Source: Agapanthus africanus (lineage: Eukaryota; Streptophyta; Magnoliopsida; Asparagales; Amaryllidaceae). From it: a stretch of DNA of 64,000 bases. A program made the translations under genes and the position numbers. Below are positions 23,714 through 35,952 of the stretch, one piece after another. Each line of letters begins with the position of its first letter. Within the stretch, counting starts at the first letter, position 1. The notes under the pieces were generated by a model. The model worked only from the letters and a program-made list of their open reading frames with translations. It was not told the DNA's origin and searched no databases. The stretch is taken from the NCBI GenBank assembly GCA_030015575.1, contig JASDDO010000024.1, positions 41,006,114-41,070,113 on the forward strand, written 5' to 3'.

Positions 23714-25962
23714 AAAGCTAGAAGATTAGATGATGTTAGTAGAAACACGAAACCGAAACAACTTCGAAATTGGAAACCCAAACACCAAGATTCTGTCGAT
23801 TTTTAAAATGCCTTTGAAATTTTTTAAACAAGTGCAGAAGCTTACATGTGATGTAACTAGAACACCAGAGAAATTCGAGGCCAAAATTCCAAAATTGACC
23901 CGGCAAGATTTGTATTTTGCCCAACCTCGCCGGCCCACTGTTCACATTTTAGCCTCGAGTTTGTTCTGTGTTTTGATATGTTGATTTTGGGGTTTCAGGT
24001 CATGTTTGTTTAGCCAGATTTGCATGCGATGATAACTTTTTCATTAAGGGCTATTCAGAGTGTTTCGTAGTTGTGTTCTAATGTCGTTTTGGGTTTAAAT
24101 TTGATATGTGATACAGTAGTTGGAATCCACATTAAATTAGTTTTGTGAAAGCTAGTTTGTTTGTAAATCTAGCATGCCAGTTTCTATTGATCGATTGCCA
24201 CGAAGTTTCGATTCGGATCGAAACTCCGTCGCAATCGTGTATCGTACGTGAATACTCGCCAGATAACTTTACTAGGTAGCCACGCCCCAAAACCCCGACC
24301 AAGTGACTTTAGGAGAGCCCCGTTACCAAAAGCATCCACTCGGTTGCTCGCGACCACGATGTTCTGCCTAAGCGCACTTGGTCGACGACATCGGGGGTGC
24401 GGCCATCTACTAAAGTTCCCGATGAATATTGGATCGGGTAGTCGGGAATCTTGTTGAATTACCCGACTAAGTTATTGAAAAGTGTTTTCAATTTGAGACT
24501 AAAATGCAAGGTTTATAAGTTAGGCATGAAATTCGGCATATAAGATATTCCGGGTTTATGATGTCTAAGGAAATGCAGGTTCTAATTATTGTAGTTTTTC
24601 ATTTCTTTTCAGCGACCGTAAGTGTAATATGTGGGGTATCCCAAATCTCGTTGCTATATGTTAACGGAATTTGGGATACGCATATTTACTGACGTTGATA
24701 ACATATGATGTTATGTATTACTGAGATATGTTATATTGGATCGTCGTGAATGAATAGGCGGGGTTTTTTGCGTGAGATGAGAGTTTTTTAATTTTCATTC
24801 ATGTAAAAATTGTATGTAATATTATTTTATTGGGACAATTCCGGGTTGAGAATGATGTCACCATTGATGTATATTATTTACTTTTCCGCATTAGGATAGA
24901 CCCAAGGCGGAAGTAACCGGATTCTAGAGTCCAGTGGGAGACCATGTTGAGAAGTCGGGACCGGGTCTCCTAACTCTAGAATTGGCAGGGTTGTTTGCAG
25001 CTCTCGTAGGGGTCTAGGGATGTGGGTTTGGTTATTCATCACGACTGTGGAATCCATGTTTTTCTTTACTAGCTGAATTTAAAACATAGACTTCCTAGTA
25101 TATCCAATATTTCATATATTGACTTTTGCTACTTGGTTCTGTGATGTGATCATATAACTAAGTGAGACGAATGCTATATATATATGATATATATAATAAA
25201 CATTGCTTATGTTTTGCACCCGCGCTAGTCCAGCCCCCACTCTGCCGTTAGTTAAGTAATCTAACGGTGCATGACGGGGCCTCGTGGCGAATGCGGACGG
25301 CATATGCGTACGTTCTATTTTTGTTTCTTTTCTGTGATGTTTAGGGAAACATAAATGACGGGACTTCATTAATGAGATTAATGAAAAGAAAAGAAACCTA
25401 AAGATATTGTAGAATCAAATTTTTTTAAAAAGGTAGCTCTAGTTCTTACTTTGCATAGTGGTGTTCCTTGATGAATATCCAGCACCTCATTCAATGAGGA
25501 AAGAGCCGAGATCCCTTCAGCGGGAGTGACCTCTTTAGCAGAACTAGCAAATGCTACAACTCACTCGGTTTTGTTTTTATAGCTTCTCTAGTTCTTGATT
25601 TGCATAGTGGTATTCCTTGATGAATATCTAGCACCTCATTCGATGAGGAAAGAGCCGAGATCCTTTCACCGGGAGTGACCTCTTTAGCGAAACTAGCAAA
25701 AGCTAAAAAAACACTCCTTTTCAAATCACTAGATTCTACAACTATATCAAGTTCATTACGTTAAAGGATTTCTTCAAAACCAGCTGTAGCCTTCCGTCAT
25801 TTCAGATAAGTACGATTTAGTATTCGTGCTACGTTTGTTGGCCTTCGTCAAGGCGTAGTGTGCGATAGCTGATTAGTGCTTATCTGCCGTATGTGATGCG
25901 ATTGGATTAGAATAGTCGTGCGGCTTTGTTGGCCTTCGTCATGGGTCGTGCGGATGGGTTTA
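23714..25962 (+). other. C1 leader, first part (noncoding)
   Basis: No coding match. It is homologous in order to the C2 leader (words near 24930-25030, 25215-25310, 25433-25700, 25830-25955). It includes two ~150-bp repeats and hairpin units around GGCCTTCGTCAAGG. Interrupted at 25962 by the solo LTR and resumed at 30539. The total native leader before pol is about 2.8 kb, unusually long for a Copia element. Confidence 0.6.
25433..25700 (+). repeat. Tandem ~140-150-bp repeat in C1 leader
   Basis: Two copies share TAGTTCTTRMTTTGCATAGTGG, TTCCTTGATGAATATC, AGCACCTCATTC, ATGAGGAAAGAGCCGAGATCC and GGGAGTGACCTCTTTAGC. The same pair occurs inverted in C2 (about 19835-20060), so the duplication predates the split of the two subfamilies. 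Confidence 0.75.
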
Positions 25963-28900
25963 TGTAACGTTTTTAAAAAAATAATTAATTAAATAAAAAC
26001 CTTTAGGTGAATTTTCTGATAATCAGTAAAATAAACCGTATTTTCCGTAAAACTCAACTACAATTATTTTTCAATATAAACTTAATTACACCTATTTTAA
26101 TTATGTAATTGCTAGTATTTGGTATTTATTTGGTCACTTGTAAATTTCTAGTTTACTAAAATATTTTTCCTAAATTAATTAAATTAAAATATTAACATAA
26201 GCTTTAATTATACATTAAATTGGTGCAAATTACAAATTGCAATGGGTTAATTTGACAAATGTGAACCATGACATATTAGAATTAAGATTGTTGCATGATC
26301 TTCTCTTCTTGATTTGTCTTCAAATTTCTAGACTTTTCTAGGTCAAATAGAATTAAGAAAATAAATAAAAATTAAATAATTTTGAAAAGACTTAAGTGAA
26401 GTAATACTTTGAGAAGTCTTCCACACATTTCTACACTCATTTCTCTCTCTCTCTCTCCACTCCCCACACATGGCCGAAACTCCCCATGGCTGCCCAAAAA
26501 TTTTCCCCACTTCACTTGCTTCAAAAATCCATCAAAAATCCAAAATTTAAACCTCAAATTCCAAATCCAATCTCTACCCATTATTCTTTGGCCTATCAAG
26601 CATGGATCTTAGAGAAAAATTAGCATTTTTGGAGGCTAGGTTGAATGTTGGATCTCATATTTAGTGAGGTATAATTTTAACCCCAGTGTTAATTCGTAAA
26701 TTGAATGGATTTCGGTGTTTAATTATGGTTTTAGTTGCTAAATTGAAAATTCAAGAAAAGATTTTTAAATCAAGTTAGGGTTTTTACTTCATCATTAAGT
26801 ATGCAATGTGTAGTTTAACATTTTAGGTAATGCTAAACCTAATCTAGAAGCTAAATTGTAAATTGTTACAATTTGTTCAAGCTGCATGATTTTTGCAAAC
26901 TAGGTTTTTGTAAAATATATATATAGGTGAGATAAAATTCTAATGAGAATTTTTATCAATTATTCATGATTTTAATGGGTAGATTAACATGTTAATTGAA
27001 TGCAAAACTTAATCTAGTCACTAGTTTGCTAGTTTTTACTTTAAAATTGTGATAAATATGCTAATTTTGCTAACTAGGTTTTAGAAATTGATTAAATAAT
27101 TGAGATTAAAATCTAATTATGGTTTTCATGACATTATTAACATTTTAGTTTGTTGTTTAGAAACTTAGATCATGCAAAACTTAGTTTAGTTGATGATTTG
27201 TGAATTTTTGCTTTAAAGGTGTTAAAATTGGATAAATTTGCAAACTAGAATTTTTGGATTTATACAAATTAGTGTGATAAAAATATAGTAATGATTTATA
27301 TGACTTAGTTATGATATTTAGTGAATGTTATGGCCATTAGTTTTATTAAAACATCAAGTTTCGAATTAAAACGAAAATTAAGTGCTTTCTAGGTTTTCGG
27401 AAATAAATCGATTTGATTTATTTTGAGTTTTTGATGAGTTGCAATCTATTTTATATTATAATTAGTGAGTTTTGGAACTACGATTTGTACGTTTGTGTTT
27501 TATCTCGATCAATCGGCGTTTGTACGCCGATGTCGAGAGTTATTTGGTTCTTTTGCATGAGCGGGTCATAGGTTTTAACCTATGCGCGTTTCGTGCGTCG
27601 TTTTGGTTTTGTCCGCGATTTCGATTTACGATATTATATATGTTTGCGTATAGGTACCCCTCATGTGGACTTCGGACGATGAAGAAGAGGATGGCGGCAT
27701 CGACTTCGGCAGATAAGGAGCAGGTGAGTAGATGTATATCTACGGGGGAAGTCGGGTGGATGGCGTATAGCACCCCTGCAAACGTAGAATAGAGATATTA
27801 AGTACTATTATTAGGAAGTTGGACGTGACCTTAGATTCTTGGCGAGTAGGGTCCTATTGAAGACTTTCGGTTGGACTAGACTGGTTTAGAAAGACTTAAC
27901 CAGAGGATGACTGTCTTGGAGGGAACTCGTAGGTTTCATATAGACACATACACACACACACATACACTTGACTTGGTGTATATGTGTGTGTGTATATATA
28001 TATAAATGTGTGTAAATTTCTATATGTATATATATATATATATAACATATACACGTGATATGAGGAGGTTATATGATACATGGGGTTGAGTCGGTATGAA
28101 TAGGCATGATGCCGTGAGATATTAGATATACGATCAAGTTATGACATGAGATGCATTATGATATTAGCGGATCGTTGGGAAATGAGAAAATGTATAATTA
28201 TACATAAACGATAATAGGTGATGACGACATTGAAATGTACGAGACTCTATAATAGAACCCGGATTACAATATGTGACCTAATCACGAGATGATACATGAC
28301 ATGACATTTTAGTGGATCATTTGATGATGTATATTTACGCAGACGATGATATATAATTGATGATATTGGGATGTATGCGATTATAGTACAGTACCCTTGA
28401 TCATGATATTGTTTGATGATGATACTATACGAACGATGATGTATATATATGATAGTTGACCCGTACCCCGATTTTGGGATGCCGTACGATAGATTTTACC
28501 GTACGAGGCATAGATATGATGATTGATCCGCACTCTTGACTCGAGAAAGTCGTACTATGTACCTGACGCTATTGAGGCTGGATCGCCGACTACTAGAGAT
28601 ATCGACTCAGACTTTAGGAGGATTCTTCTTACCTTTCGACTAGTGTTTTTAGTTAGTTCCTTAGTTGGATAGGTAGATCTTAGTTTAGGCTCGAGTCATA
28701 CTTATTTTCAAACTGTTGAATCGTGTTTTTTCAAACAACAAACCGTATGACTCGTAATCAGCATGTATTTTCTAGTTGTGCGTTACTATATTTTCACCGT
28801 TATATTCATGTTGTGTTCATCGCATCGCATATTCATACATGTGTTCTTTAGCTAATATGAAGCTCTGCCTGTTAGGGCACCAGCACCATTACCGATGATG

Positions 28901-30533
28901 CACATGTTCCACGTACACTTATTTGCCGGCTCACACACATCATCATCGGTAATTTTCATGTCACGTACACTTTAGAACATATTATCTTTTTATTGATATA
29001 ATCAGCTAAATGCTAGTCCAGCATAATATTGTGTGATTATCCTCATATGCTAGTTTAGACGTTGCATTTATTACTTAGACACTTCATGCATTCACATATT
29101 CATATTATCATGTAGTATTCTGGGGCTCATGCCGATGCTCATTATTTACTTACTCATGATTTTGGGATTTTGGATTTCTATGAGATTTCTGGACTTTGGG
29201 GGAAAATCGCAAGAATTAGATAAAAGCTTAGTATCATGATTTTTAGAATGCAAGTTGCGGTTTTCTCGTGATGTATGTGTCGTCCACCATGGGATTTCAT
29301 GTTTTCTGTTAGATTTCGAGACCCGATTCGAGGAGTGGATGAACCATCTCGGGTACATGGTGGGCCCGGTATGGTACCCCGGGGCAAGAAGCTCGAGTTG
29401 TAGATGATGAGCCTGGCAGGGGAAGACTACCTACCAGTGATGTCTGGCGCGGCGGATATCCGGAGGATACCGACCGTTGTCGTGAGATTTGATGATATGG
29501 GCCGATCCGGACTGACAGAGCCTGAGATATTGAGACTATGAGATATTGAGATTATGAGGTATTGAGACCTTGAGATTTACATGTTTTGTGACCATGCTTG
29601 ACACGGATTTCCATGGATTTTATTGATGATGTTTCAGCTTACCACAAAAATTTTACTATGATAAAAGTTAAAGATTTCTTACAGATATATCCAGATTTCA
29701 TGGTTGATTGTTTTACATTCATGATGCATGCATACTCATACACATGATATGTTACTACTTGAGGCACTGACACGAGCACTGAGTATTGCACTTACGTATA
29801 GATTATTACCCTATCATTATTAGTTGTCTAGTATTATATTAAGTATATTATTATGACCTAGGAGAGTGTTGTGCATGCGATTTCTACTCGCAGATGTCTT
29901 TTACTCACGAGTTGGCAACTCACCCCCGTTGTGCCAAATTTTTTTACAGGTTTCGATGTATAGGTTTCCATGGCAGCTTGCTGGCACATCATTTCATTCA
30001 GGGTGATTTGCTTGGTAGGTTGGTTCACTTGCATCAGAACCGCCGTTGTACTTTTATTATTTCATTTGTATCTAGTAAGCTCCATCAACCAGACTTGTAT
30101 TACTTGATAATTTAGTAGACCAGTTGCTTATTCTTTCAACCTTAGAGTCGCGCTTGTACTATTATGGTTTTATGGTGGATTGGTTTTCTTTTGAGTTTTG
30201 AGCCTCGCCCTTCGGCGTTGTATATTATATTTCTTGTGTTGTTGTTTCCGCCTTTTGGCGTAGAGCTAGCTCCTGCTTGGGGATGCCTTTTTATTGTTTG
30301 TATATATTATTCTTGTTTGTACCCGTTTGGGGCCAGTTTTTACAAAGGAGACTCTGCCGAAATTTTTGAGAAAATTTGATGTTACTTTTAAACTTGTTTT
30401 CCTACATGTTTTCCTTTACTTCTTCTTTTAAATGGTTTAGATTTCTGGGCTTCGGCTTGCTTAGATTACGATACGCCTCTAGACGTTTCATAATTTAATT
30501 GTCGGTCACGTTCCGTACCTTCGGGTCGTGACA
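25963..30533. mobile_element. Solo LTR (4.57 kb), probably Tekay/Del chromovirus
   Basis: Starts TGTAACG and ends CGGGTCGTGACA, flanked by the perfect 5-bp duplication GTTTA (25958-25962 and 30534-30538). There is no internal gag or pol. A single long LTR left by recombination is the simplest reading. The termini and the ACTCACCCCC...TTTTTACAGG wording near 29920-29950 resemble plant Tekay/Del LTRs; the family is inferred. It holds AT-rich DNA, a CA/TA dinucleotide tract (27945-28045) and short frames that match nothing. The alternative is a small nonautonomous element. Confidence 0.7.
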
Positions 30534-30538
30534 GTTTA

Positions 30539-31060
30539 ATTCAATCAAGAAATGAACGGGTTCAACTTGACTAGCGGCTTATGGTTTATTGTCCTTCATC
30601 AAGGTCATAGGACGTTAGGGGTAAAAATAATTATTGGGAATTTCAAGTGTTGAAATTTGCAATGAGATTGCATACCTTCTATATGATAGTTGGATTCCGA
30701 TACCCACTGTGAGTAAGAGTTACTCCTGTGAGAGTTTTGCACTTTACAATTAGCTGATCAAGTAGGTGTCTAAGAAAGGTGTTTACGGGGTTATGCCCCT
30801 GCGGAAACGAGATTATTTAATTAGTTCTATGCGAAAGCATGGGGAGACCCCCTCAAAGTACCAATACCTGCCTGGCCGAACGATTGGCGAACTTGTAGGG
30901 TGTAATTAATCCCGGCTAATCTTACCTTTTAGGGTTTGAAGGAAGATTTGATAAAACCAGTGGGAGCCATCCTGATTAGATAAGATAATAACCAATCTAA
31001 TCTTACAAGAGCGCATGCTAAAATGTTTCCTTCTCTCTCTCTCTCTCCAGGTAGCGACCA
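30539..31060 (+). other. C1 leader, second part with splice-acceptor-like end
   Basis: Resumes the C1 leader after the solo LTR. A hairpin unit around TGTCCTTCATCAAGG lies at 30578-30611. Just before the pol ATG is a pyrimidine run (about 31027-31049) ending CCAG, then GTAGCGACCAATG. C2 has a similar run ending GGCAG, then TGACCATG. A conserved acceptor here would suggest the leader is spliced; this is inference. Confidence 0.5.
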
Positions 31061-32284
31061 ATGACACGCTTTAATCAAGATAATAATATGGATGTATTGA
31101 CCAAACCCGCTTATTATACTGAGCTGGGGAACATCGGTTCCGCTCTATCTTATGATTGTCCTAAGTCCGAGCAAGGAATAGTAAAATATCAGAATTCCCA
31201 TGCCACCCGAGCGAAGAAAGAGCATGATGATGCATCTTCTTTGGGTGTGTTCGTCACCAAGAACTGTTTCTCAGTATTCTCTACGTCTTGGGTATTGGAT
31301 ACCAGATCAGGATCCCACGTATGTAATTTGTTTCATGGGCTAAAGAGAGGTAGAGAACCGGGAAAGGGTGATAAGTTTCTAACAGTAGGGAATGGAGCAA
31401 TTGTTGTAGCCAAAGCAGTTGGCGAATATCACCTAGTGTTACCAAATAGTAGTAAATTGATTCTGAACGACTGTTACTACGTACAAAAAATGATGTGCAA
31501 TATTATATCCGTTTCTTTGCTAACTAAAGAAGGATTTAATTTCACATTAGAGGATAATGTTATGAATATTTTTCTAAATCAAGTGTTGATTTGGTTTGGT
31601 ACGTTGTGTAACGGTATATACGTTCTGAATCAAACTACAGTTCTAAATATACAGAACACACACAAGAGGACAAGTTCAGAAATGAACGAATCCTTCTTGT
31701 GGCACTGTAGACTAGGTCATATCAATGCGACAAGGCTAGCTAAGTTGCATAAAGATGGATATTTGAATCCATTCGAATTTACATCTTATGAAACTTACGA
31801 GTCATGTCTCAAAGGTAAGATGAAAAAAACTCCGTTTACTGGACACGGAGAAAGAGCTATTGAACTTTTGGCACTGATGCATAGTGATGCATGCGGTTCT
31901 ATGTCTACACATGCAAGGAATAGTTCCTCGCACTTTATTACATTCACCGATGATCTCTCAAGATACGGACATGTATTCCTGTTGAAATATAAGTCTGAAG
32001 CTTTTGAGAAATTCAAGAAATATAAGTGCGAAGTGGAGAACTAAATGGGTAAAAGTATTAAAATCCTTCGATCTGATTAGGGAGGAAAATACTTAAATAC
32101 GGAGTTCCTGGATTATTTAAAAGAGAATGGGATTCTCTCTCATCTTACTCCTCCGTACACACCACAGAATAATGGTGTATCGGAACGCAGGAATCGCACC
32201 CTGTTAGATATGGTGCGCTCTATGATGAGTAATGCTGAGTTACCTATTTCTTTTTGGGGTTATGCGCTTGAGACAACCGCACAC
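31061..32284 (+). pseudogene. C1 pol, first part: protease and integrase remnant
   Basis: The aspartic protease is recognised by WVLDTRSGSHVC (about 31290). A gag-pre-integrase motif follows (FLWHCRLGHIN, about 31695), then the integrase core with LLALMHSDACGS, FTDDLSRYG and, near 32160, a TPQNNGVSERRNRTLLDMVRSM-like stretch. The reading reaches GYALETTAHL, where S2 inserted. No recognisable gag precedes the protease. The domain order protease-integrase-RT marks it as Ty1/Copia. Broken. Confidence 0.8.
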
Positions 32285-32289
32285 CTATT

Positions 32290-33882
32290 TGTAGGGTGTT
32301 TTTCGTCACCCCATTGAGATGGGAATACGCGCACGCTTGTCAGGCGTACTACAAATTCCCCCTGCCTAGGGTAGGCCGGGGTTTAATGATTATGGGGATC
32401 CGAATCTCCGGCAGCCGTGGACTAAGCTGCCGTTAATTACCTCCCGTCTTTGGGGCGAGGGAACCTCCGATTAACGGGTTAAACTGGTCATGTGAACTCA
32501 ATGTGCAATGTACGTGTGTTTTGTTTTGGGGGGGTTTAAATATATCGGGAGCCATGCAGAGTTTTTACGGGGGTCCCGCTACCCGGATAGCGAGCTGGGG
32601 GTAAGGGGGCTAGCAGCCCCCTTGCGGGGTGCGGGGCAGCGCCTCGTTAGAAATTTTTTTCTAACATGGACAATGTCGTGGAGTATGTGTGTATGTACAT
32701 ATGTATACATATGTATAGATATACATGTATATATATAAAAAGGGGAAAAGATATCCAAAGGATGTGTGGGGCAGCACCTTGGGCGCTGTGCGCTCAGGCG
32801 CTAGAGTGCCACGTGTCGGCACGTGGGCGCTCTGCGCTTGAGCGCTGGAGCACAAGCGCGCCACGTGTCGGCACGTGAGCGTTTTGCGCTTCAGCGCCTG
32901 ACGCTCGAGCGCAAGTGCGCCACGTGTCGGCACGGGGGCGACTTGCGTTTGAGCGCTGGGCGCTTAAGTGCAAGGGCGCCACGTGTCGACACGGGGGCGA
33001 CTTGCGCCTGAGCGCAAGCGCGCCACGTGTCGGCACCGGGGCGACTTGCGCTCGAGCGCTTGCGCTTGAGCGCAAGCGCGCCACGTGTCGGCACGTGGGC
33101 GCTTTGCGCTCGAGGGCTGAGCGCTTGAGCGCAAGCACGCCACGTGTCGGCACGCGGGCGCTCTGCGCTTGAGCGCCGGTGAGAAAAAGAGGCTTTTAGC
33201 CTAAAAAAATTTCTCGGAAGAGAAATAAGAGAGGAGTTGGACTCCTGAGTGTGTGTGGTTTTTTTTTTTGGTTTAGGGAAAGATGTTCTTCTTCTTCCTC
33301 CTCTGTTAGCTGGATCTTGAAGATCAAGAGATATGTGATTTTTAAAAATCTCTTCTTTTTGAGATCTAATGGAAGATCTACCCCTTTATGGGTTTTGTGG
33401 TGAAAAACTAATTTGTTTTATAAAAAGAAGAGTAAAACTCTTGATTTAATTCAAGAGAAAAAAGAAGGCTTTGGAACCTTGAAGAAGGAGAAAAGATCTC
33501 AGATCTGAAAAATTTTGAGAGAGAGAGAAAAGTTGTTGTTTATTCATCATCATGTTGCCTTTTATAGGCTTACATATTTACATATAGCCCCTTGGGCTTT
33601 GCAAAATGTCATTTTGCCTATCCCATGGCTCATGTGCCATTTCATTTTTGCACATAAGCCATGGGCTTACAAAATATTGGCTTTATGCCCATTTTGCATA
33701 CATTTATGTATAAAAAATTACATAACAATTATTTATTACATGATTTTGTTGTTGGCATGGGGAGGCCGGCCGCGGGCTTGACTTGGGCATGGGCCCGCTT
33801 GACCTGGGCTTGGGCCCACCTTGCTTGGGGGTTGACCTTGACTTTGACTCGGTCAACCGGGGTGCAAATTATTACCCCAACA
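32290..33882. mobile_element. S2: 1.59-kb solo LTR inserted in C1 pol
   Basis: Starts TGTAGGGTG and ends TTACCCCAACA, flanked by the perfect duplication CTATT (32285-32289 and 33883-33887). The pol reading stops and resumes at exactly these points. No coding domains. It has a GC-rich tandem array (listed separately), a TATA-like ATATATAAAAAGG near 32731 and GGCTTGGGCCC-type repeats near its end. Superfamily not identified. Confidence 0.75.
32806..33175. repeat. GC-rich tandem array in S2 with paired CACGTG
   Basis: Seven copies of a degenerate unit 43-60 bp long, each with GCCACGTG-TCGG-CACGTGGGCG or close to it, followed by GCGCTTGAGCGC-type palindromes. Copies lie near 32808, 32860, 32919, 32979, 33022, 33079 and 33139. 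Open frames across it on both strands are by-products of the repeat, not genes. Confidence 0.8.
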
Positions 33883-33887
33883 CTATT

Positions 33888-35938
33888 GAATATGGTTCCT
33901 ACCAAATCTGTACTTACCACTCCATATGAGATATGGAAAGGGAAGAGACCATGTCTTAATTTTATTAAGATATGGGGTTGTCCGGTTTATATTAAAATGC
34001 AAAATCCGGACAAGCTCGAGGCAAGGTCAATTCCGTGCAAGTTTGTAGGATATCCCAAAAATTCGCGAGGGTATATCTTTTACCACACTGAGGAACAAAA
34101 AGTGTTTGTTTATTGACATGTCACCATTTTAGAAAAGGATTTTTTGTGAAAGAAATTAGTGGCAATGGGGTAGAACTGGAAGAAGTTCCGGCTAAACAAA
34201 CTGTTGCTGACGATTTGGTAGAACCGGAAGATCCAACAGTACCCAACGACCCCAGCCACTCCGTAGATCTAGTAGGGTTGCTCATCTACCTGAGAGATAC
34301 TATGGTTTTCTCATAGACGGTAGGAGCGAGGATTGCATCATGGAAGATGATGACCCAACTAGTTTCGAGCAGGCCATCACAAGTGGAGACTCTGTGAAAT
34401 GGCTGGATGCTATGCGATCCGAGATGGAATCCATGTACACCAACAAAGTATGGACATTGGAAGTTTCTCCTGAAGGGGTAAAACCTATCGGGAGCAAGTT
34501 GATTTTTAAGAAGAAAATTGGTGTAGATGGAAAGGTTGAGACCTTCAAAGCAAGACTTGTAGCAAAAGGTTTTCGTCAACAACCAGGTGTCGATTATGAT
34601 GAAACCTTTTTTTTCCAGTGGCTATGCTTAAGTCCATCAGGATCCTACTTGCCATTGCTGCATACCATAACTACGAAATCTGGCAGATGGACGTCAAAAT
34701 CGCTTTTCTAAATAGTGATTTAAAAGAGAGCGTGTACATGACACAGCCAGAGGGCTTCGTAGATAGTGGGAGCAGCGGAAGCGTGTGCAAGCTGCTTAAA
34801 TCAATTTACGGATTAAAGCAGGCATCACGGAGCTGGAACATCTGTTTCGATGAAGCTGTCAAAGAGTTTGACTTCATCAAAAACGTAGATGAACCTTGTA
34901 TATACAAGAAGGTTGTAGAGAGTAAGGTTGTCTTCCTCGTATTGTACGTGGATGACATACTCTTGATAGGAAACTATGTTTCTATGCTACACTTGGTCAA
35001 GCTCTTCTTATCACACAAGTTCTCCATGAACGATCTTGGTGATGCCTCCTGCCTCCTACATCCTAGGGATTAAGATTTATAGAGATAGCTCTAAACGGAT
35101 GTTGGGATTATCCCAATCTAGGTACATAGACACCATACTAAAGAGGTTTAGTATGAAAGATTCTAAGTATGGTAATTTACCCGCTTGCTCAGGAATCACT
35201 CTCTCCAAAGAGATGTCTCCCAAGACTAATTTGGAGAGGGCTCGCATGCGAGAGATACCCGATGCTTCAGCAGTCGGGTCTATCATGTATGCGATGTTAT
35301 GTACCAGACCAGATGTAGCTTACTCACTAAGTGTAGTGAGTAGGTATCAATCAGATCCAGGGGAGAAACACCGGACAGCTGTGAAGAACATTCTTAAGTA
35401 TTTAAGAAGGACTAAAGAAATGTTCTTGGTGTATGGTAACGGTGAACTCCAGGTGGAGTCCTTTACCGATTCGAGCTTCCAGAGTGATAAGGACGACGGT
35501 AAGTCGGTCTCGGGTTTTGTCTTCACCCTCAATGGAGGGGCGATATGTTAGAAGAGTTCCAAGTAAGATACCGTAGTAGATTCGACGATGGAGGCTGAAT
35601 ACATTGCTGCCAACGATGCTGCCAAAGAGCCTGTCTGGATGAAGAAGTTCATAGCTGAACTTGGTGTGGTTCCATCCATTGAGCATCCAATACCTGTGTA
35701 TTGTGATAACAATGGAGCCGTGGCTTTGGCCAAGAAACCCCGATCCCATCATAGATCCAGACATATTCTTAGGCGGTATCACCTGCTACGGGAGATAGTT
35801 GATCACCGAGAGATCGAGAACAGGAGAGTTGACACGGAGGATAACACAGCAGATCCACTCACGAAGGCCCTCCCCCAGATGCAATTCGAGAGACTATTTA
35901 GGGTGTTGGGTATGAGATACTACTACAACTGGCCTTAG
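33888..35938 (+). pseudogene. C1 pol, second part: reverse transcriptase and RNase H remnant
   Basis: Begins in the integrase tail (VPTKSVLTTPYEIWKGKRP, IWGCPVYIK). RT follows from about 34370 with WTLEVSPEGVKPIGSK, KARLVAKGFRQQ, DVKIAFLNSDLKESVYM, GLKQASRSWN and YVDDILLIG near 34950. RNase H includes LGLSQSRYIDTILKRF, SIMYAMLCTRPDVAYSLS, MEAEYIAANDAAKE and ADPLTKALPQMQ, ending at 35938. The wording is typical of the Tork/Angela group of plant Copia elements. Broken in a few places. Confidence 0.8.
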
Positions 35939-35940
35939 TG

Positions 35941-35952
35941 CAAGTGGGAGAT
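35941..35952 (+). other. C1 polypurine tract
   Basis: CAAGTGGGAGAT directly precedes the 3' LTR, the standard plant Copia polypurine tract. Confidence 0.85.

Noticed and set aside
27472-27792. 106-codon frame in the 4.57-kb solo LTR
   Set aside because: Single frame, no domain, AT-rich LTR context; expected by chance in 4.5 kb.
27945-28045. CA/TA tract as a transposon end or regulatory array
   Set aside because: Simple dinucleotide microsatellite with no terminal inverted repeats or duplications.
30164-30379. 71-codon hydrophobic frame resembling a membrane protein
   Set aside because: T-rich LTR sequence reads as hydrophobic residues by composition; no start context or relatives.
32661-33172. 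Several overlapping frames of 60-120 codons on both strands
   Set aside because: They come from the GC-rich tandem array in S2; repeated peptides in several frames at once are repeat by-products.
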